From Acheta domesticus (lineage: Eukaryota > Arthropoda > Insecta > Orthoptera > Gryllidae), in contig JAHLJT010000631.1 of NCBI GenBank assembly GCA_031308135.1, forward strand, positions 170,803,612 to 170,867,611: a DNA stretch of 64,000 bases, given 5' to 3'. Below are positions 59,263 to 64,000 of the stretch, piece by piece. Under the pieces are notes generated by a model. It made no database searches, was not told the DNA's origin, and saw nothing but the letters and a program-made list of their open reading frames with translations. Made by a program: the position numbers and the translations under genes. The first letter of the stretch is position 1. Each line of letters opens with the position of its first letter.

Positions 59263-59271
59263 GTATAAAAG
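59263..59271 (+). promoter_or_regulatory. TATA-like box of the Tc1-like element
   Basis: gtataaaag lies about 70 bases upstream of the first transposase-like codons, a position and sequence fitting the element's internal promoter. No experimental support. Confidence 0.35.
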
Positions 59272-59302
59272 TGCAGTGCATAGGCAGAGCTTTCATTTGT
59301 AG

Positions 59303-60403
59303 TCAAGTGATTCATTTGAAAAGGTTTCTGACGTGATTACGGCCACACAACGGGATTTAGTAGATTTCGAACGTGGAATGGTATTTGGAGCTAGACGTAT
59401 GGCACATTCCATCTCGGAAATCATTAGAAAATTCAATATTCCGACATCCATAGTGTCAAGAGTTCGCCGAGAATACCTAATTTCAAACATAACCTCTCAC
59501 CATGGTCTACGCAGTGGCCGACGGCCTTCACGTGATGTCCGAGAGCAGCAGCGTATGCGTAGTGTTATCAGTGTTAACAGACTACGTGAAATAAACACAA
59601 AAATGAATGTATTTAGTTACAACGAACAGCCGCATTTAGGACAGTGCGGCGAAAGTTGGGTTTAATTGGGTATGGCAGCTGAAGGCCTATGGGTTATAGG
59701 TTAGTACAGTGCCTTTGCTAAGAGCATGACATCGCCTGCAGAACCTCTCCTGGGCTCGTGGCCATATCAATTGGATCCTGGGCGTCTGGAAAACCGTCGC
59801 TTGGTCAGATAAGTTCCGATTTCAGTTGGTAAGAGCAGGCGGAAAGTTTCTAGTGCAATTCTAATTCTGGCGCAAGTTCAAAGGTTCTAGTTTCCGACAC
59901 AAACCCCACGAAGCCATGAACTCAAGTTGTCACCAAGGAACTCTGCAAGTGGCTCCATAATGGTGTGGGCTGATTTTACACGGAAAAGTCTAGGTTCTCT
60001 GATCCAATTGGACCGACCATGGACTGGAAATGGTTTTTTTCAGCTTCTAGGAGACCATTTGCAGCCATTCATCGACTTCTTGTTTCCAAAGAGCGATGGA
60101 ATTTGTATGGATGACAATACACCACGTCACCGGGCCACTACTGCTCACGATTTGTTTAAAGAACATTCTGGATAATTTGAACAAATGATTGCCTATAACG
60201 CCCGACGTGAATTCTAACGAACATTTATGGGACAAAATCAAGAGGTTAGTTCCTACACAAAATCCTCCTCCAGCAACACTGTTGCAGTTATGGACCGCTA
60301 TAGAGGCAGTATGGCTCAATATTTCTGCAGTGGACTTGCTGAATTCATGCCACGTTGCGTTGCTGCACTTCGCCGGGCCAAGGTGGATCTTACACGGTAT
60401 TAG
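59303..60403 (+). pseudogene. Tc1-family transposase pseudogene (DD34E)
   Basis: The first frame (open from 59,303) has DFERGMVFGARR then ISEIIRKFNIPTSIVSRVRR, the paired-like helix-turn-helix that binds the inverted termini, followed by a GRRPSRD (GRPR-type) linker at about 59,514-59,534. After a frameshift, WILGVWKTVAWSD gives the first catalytic Asp (59,808-59,810). Another frame gives GSIMVW and MDDNTPRHRA with the second Asp (60,113-60,115), and a further frame gives NEHLWDKIKR with Glu (60,219-60,221). The Asp-Glu offset of 106 bases equals DD34E plus one inserted base. An in-frame TGA lies at 59,727. The likely original stop is TAG at 60,401-60,403. Frames change at least three times, so the protein is not made. 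Confidence 0.8.
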
Positions 60404-60433
60404 AAGGTTTCACATGAGTTTTGTCACCGTGTA

Positions 60434-60960
60434 AACATAATTAGCATTAATTTAACTAGTAAATCTGTGAACAGCTAGATCTGACTTCCAAAATAAATAT
60501 ACGATACAAATATATCTAAGCTCTTTATCACAATGTTTATTTGCCAATAATAGAATAACGTGCTTTTCGTGACTGCGTAACACAAATTTACTGACAAACA
60601 GATTGAAATTCTGATCGATCAAGTTATATTTGCCTACAAGATCCCCACTTAGCTCGGCCAATGAATAGTTATATATTTGATTTTCTATATTGCTAGTTAA
60701 ATATTCATTGCAATTGTGTATTTCGCTGAAGATGAGCAGCTGCATTTTACTCAGGAAAATTACAACTAAAAATTAAATTAAAGGTCAGTATTTCTTAAAT
60801 GTGAACTCGTTTGATAGAACATTACTTGAAACGTAGTACGCTCGTCTGAAAGAAATGGTTAATTGTTTTAAAAAAGTTAACGACATCCAAATAGAGAAAG
60901 GATTCCTTAATTCATTACGCTGACCTACGGGCGTAGACAATGAGATTATAAATCATCCGC
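60434..60960. other. AT-rich stretch
   Basis: No supported feature. Confidence 0.5.
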
Positions 60961-61262
60961 ACCACGCAGTTTACGTAGCGCGAAACACTGAATTCGCGGT
61001 TGCGACTTCCCCATCTGGTTTGCGTATTTATCGATGAATTACTCAGCGACACAAATGCGAATTTATCGTCGAACAGGCGCGTAAACAAACGGCAATTGAT
61101 GCCGCCGCCAGAGAATCACTCAAAAGCAAGCTAACAAGTGCGATTGTGTCAGTTAAGCGCGCGAGCGAGAAGCTTTTTGGCTCGGTTGCAGATAACCCGA
61201 TTATCCCCCACCCCGTCCCTCTGTATGGAAGCGTTTTTTGTCACAATTTATGACGTCGATTA
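60961..61262. promoter_or_regulatory. Mixed-composition block, candidate regulatory element
   Basis: Unique sequence in AT-rich surroundings. A near-repeat tgcgtatttatcgatg (61,021-61,036) and tgcgaatttatcgtcg (61,056-61,071) sits 35 bases apart. A CRE-like tgacgtcg lies at 61,251-61,258 next to caattta. No coding frame. The TTTATCG pair could be binding sites, but function is inferred only from pattern and composition. Confidence 0.3.
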
Positions 61263-62100
61263 GTTCCAGATTTCCGTCCCGTTTAGTTGTACAGATGTGA
61301 TTGCTAAGATATTATATTTCCAATGGCTAAAATTCCGAATGTATTCTGAACTTAAAAGTCACAGATGTTAAATTATCTACTATTATTTATAATACATATG
61401 AATAACATTAAACAATCGGTATTACGCATAAAAATGACTGGAAATCAGTTCTATGCTGCTGCGACTTTCGTCTTAACGAGGAACTAAATTCAGTGTCTTC
61501 ATTACTAAACTGTAGGTTGTTATATATTAATTTGATGAATATCAATCTGAGGCATTTTGAGGGGATTTCTGACAAAGTATTGACAACATTAATCTTAAAT
61601 AATAAAAGGTTTAGCTTTAGAATTAATGAGTTAATCATTGTAATTCTTTGTAATATATAATGCAAATAATTTGTATTTTACTTTACAATCTGTATCATTG
61701 TAATTTCAGTGCTTCAAAACTCTCATCAATTTGATGGTAAATAACATATTTTGGTAACAATTTCTATAAAATTACCACACAATGTTAATTAACTTATTAA
61801 ACTACATTTTACCCAGTAGATGTATGAACCAGAAAATATTAATTCAGTGCAGGAAAAATTGCTTAGTAAAATCTCGTTTGTAATATCAGAGAAGAAGATA
61901 ATTAAACTCAGTAAAAAAGTGGTTGATCGTGTCGCGCTTTTATTCGTGGAAACAGTTTGACCTATTTCGTCTATCTCAGCATGACTATTTATTGTCTAGA
62001 ATTCTTAACTCTACATTTCCAGTATACAACACCTTTTCGTCCTTTTTCCACTAGCAAGATGGTCCCATGTCAATCTTCCGGCAATGACAGTTCATCAGAA
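61263..62100. other. AT-rich stretch
   Basis: No supported feature. Confidence 0.5.
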
Positions 62101-62400
62101 TGAGATATCGCAGTAAATTCCATTGGAATCCCCTCTGAATTGCGTGTGCCTACACAAAACCCTCTGTGACGCGCTTAGCGATCAGTTTCATTGCCGTTTT
62201 AATGCTCGCTCGACTTTAATAGTTTCAATCACGGTCCCTTCTATCTATAATTACCGGCCAGGCGCTATAGGAAGCCAGAAAGAGAACGTCAGTGGAGTAG
62301 CTCTGACCCGATACCTGGGCGGTATTGGCCATGGAATGAACGCACCACCAGCTCGCCACAAGCTGCTACATGCATTTTAATTGAATCGAAGCAGCTTTAA
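62101..62400. other. Mixed-composition block, possible conserved noncoding sequence
   Basis: Non-repetitive, with aattaccggccaggcgc and caagctgctacatgc words and attcatgag at the right edge. The 85-codon plus frame is unrecognised. Confidence 0.2.
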
Positions 62401-62403
62401 TAT

Positions 62404-62595
62404 TCATGAGAGACGAGAAAATAGGGCGAGAACGAAGAGAAAGCACGGGGCGTGCGATGTACAGGACAGAGGAGAATGAACGAGCAGCGGAGAAAGACAA
62501 ACAATGTGAGATCCATGAGAGAAGCAGAGAGAGACGAAAAGAGAAACAGAGATCGACTGACAGAGACAGGGAGCGAAAGAGAGAATTTGGTGCTT
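62404..62595. repeat. Purine-rich GA low-complexity tract
   Basis: Repeated agagacgaga, ggagaatga and gagagacg words, similar in composition to the array at 1-242 but without a regular unit. The open frames are Arg/Glu/Lys or Leu/Ser-rich and compositional. Confidence 0.7.
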
Positions 62596-64000
62596 TGAGC
62601 CCAATTCGCGCGACAGCCGAGGGGCTCTTCTGTGTTCCTCAACCCTTCTGTGGCAGTGTATCACGTTACGCAACCTCCTATTCCTCTGCCAATTTTCCTC
62701 AGGCGCTGAGCCAGACGCTACCTTTTGCGTCTCTTTGAAGTTGAAATTAGTCGCAGAAACAATTTTTCCTCACATCAATGAAATGAAAATATATGAAGAT
62801 ATTTGCGAATTTTGTTAATGTATTTCAAATCCCTCGGTAATTAAACCTGGAAATTGTTTAAAATTAATTCACATTTATTAAATGTTTGAAGGAATCGTCT
62901 TATATTGCACGAAATCTAAGCGGTTTGACAGTATAATCAAGAACAAACAAGCATTCATTTAATTATTTGCTCTTTCTAGAGGACTACTGAATATTTTACA
63001 GTAGATATTAACATTTCCTTACCCTGCTTTCATCCTACTACAACATTTTACAATATTTCTAGTTCTACAATATTCATTTTACAATAGTTCTAGAGCGATA
63101 AGCGACACTCTTTGGCAAGATGCGTCAATTTCGAACACATTGGTTGCACTGATTATTTATTAATTATTACTGAATATTTGCACAGTTTTTGATAAATGTT
63201 TGTGGGGAAGGTGCAACAATTAGTTTTAAAAAGACAATAAGTCAGAATTTTCTAACTGTTGCAAAATGTTGCATTTTCATACACGCCTTAATTCATAATG
63301 TGCATTTGGTAGAATCCATTTTTGTCATTGTACACGACAAACGTTATTCTTGTTTACGTTCAACCCTCAAGCTGTCCAATATAACTTTTCATAAATGTGC
63401 ACAATCTTGGATATATACGTTATGTACTTGATAATGTGTGATGAAACAAATTATTTTATATATCGTAATACGAAACAAAAGTACGAATATATTACCCAAT
63501 TTCCAACAAAGCAATACAAGCGTGTGTCGGGGACGGGTCAGAAAGTTTATTTTACAAAAAAATACTGTATTATGAAATATTATTATTCAAAAAGGTAATG
63601 ACTGACAAACTTAATTTCATTAAAATTCGCGTGTTCTTCCTAATTTAAGCCAAATACCCATTTCTACCTAATAACACGTTCATATGTAGCACTTACTTTT
63701 CACATATTACAGATTTTAATAATTTCATATCACATCCATTTCCATAAGATTACTTAGTATTCCATGCACTCTTTCTTTAATCTTTACTCCCGAAGCATCA
63801 CTTCTTTCATTTTACCCTTCGGTCACACTACGCCCAAGTCCACTAAAGAGAAACACTAAACTTTTAAGGAATAAATCTCGGCCAAAAGGAATTTCCTCCA
63901 CCATGTTCCTCAACAAATGTTTACGAGTATGCGGAATATTAGGTTTACCAGGGCTAAAAAATGAGGCTCGACTCTCGAGCTTCTGCTCGGTTACAGCTTC
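62596..64000. other. AT-rich stretch to the right edge
   Basis: No gene, RNA or mobile element recognised. Confidence 0.5.

Larger units (their letters stand above)
59204..60433 (+). mobile_element. Tc1-like DNA transposon, nearly full length, inactive
   Basis: About 1.23 kb. The 5' end cgagatgacaaaagtcatgt (59,205-59,224) is the inverted match of the 3' end (60,411-60,432), whose minus strand reads acggtgacaaaactcatgtg. Between them lies a degraded transposase. A TA target duplication cannot be fixed with confidence; ta occurs at 59,201-59,202. The element is close to complete but has several frameshifts and stops, so it can no longer move itself. Confidence 0.75.

Noticed and set aside
1..64000. 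CRISPR arrays, prophage, operons, rRNA genes
   Set aside because: No regularly spaced unique-spacer repeats, no bacterial gene order, no rRNA-like conserved blocks; the sequence is plainly eukaryotic.

Overview
The window looks like intergenic or intronic DNA from a large, repeat-rich animal genome. It is most likely an arthropod, and an insect is my best guess. The reasons are AT-rich single-copy-like DNA, many separate CpG-rich islands, several decayed Tc1/mariner, hAT-like and piggyBac-like DNA transposons, and tRNA-derived SINEs with internal Pol III boxes. Nothing suggests a bacterial or viral sequence: there are no operons, no run of overlapping long ORFs, no rRNA or tRNA gene with a closed cloverleaf, and no CRISPR array. 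I assign no lineage below arthropod. I could not identify any intact host protein-coding exon. The long open frames lie almost entirely inside GC-rich islands, where stop codons are rare, and they encode Pro/Arg/Ala/Gly low-complexity peptides.

Layout. 1-7.4 kb: a GA-rich minisatellite, two CpG islands, an AT-rich stretch, SINE copy A (about 5.42-5.68 kb) and a dispersed repeat (5.84 kb). 7.38-7.9 kb: a 250-bp non-autonomous hAT-like element with an 8-bp target duplication, then another tRNA-headed SINE. 8.9-13.3 kb: three CpG islands, with pentamer and triplet arrays and a strong hairpin at 12.54 kb. 13.9-14.4 kb: a mariner-like transposase fossil. 17-20.5 kb: two CpG islands, one holding a pure (CCCCG)n array. 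21-30 kb: mostly AT-rich, with SINE copy B (25.8-26.0 kb, minus strand) and a perfect hairpin at 28.6 kb. 30.6-31.4 kb: a (GGC)n tract next to a 14-bp minisatellite. 33.6-40.6 kb: five CpG islands, a second pure (CCCCG)n array and SINE copy C. 41-45.6 kb: AT-rich, with a GGAC array, the second copy of the dispersed repeat and a DDE transposase fragment at 44.2 kb. 45.6-53.9 kb: CpG islands alternating with AT-rich DNA, a SINE at 47.65 kb, and a cluster of homeodomain-type TAATTA sites near 53 kb. 54-64 kb: a piggyBac-like short element, a SINE, a 1.1-kb element with long inverted arms, a hairpin, a nearly full-length dead Tc1 (DD34E) element, and AT-rich flanks containing two mixed-composition blocks that could be regulatory.

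The genes do not work together here because no functional gene was found. The best-supported content is a set of transposable-element copies, several with termini that can be read directly, and a repeating type of CpG island whose 5-bp periodicity seems to expand now and then into pure arrays. I found no convincing new gene system. The strongest candidates for undescribed structure are the SINE family with a shared core (three copies), the long-arm inverted-repeat element and the piggyBac-like element.
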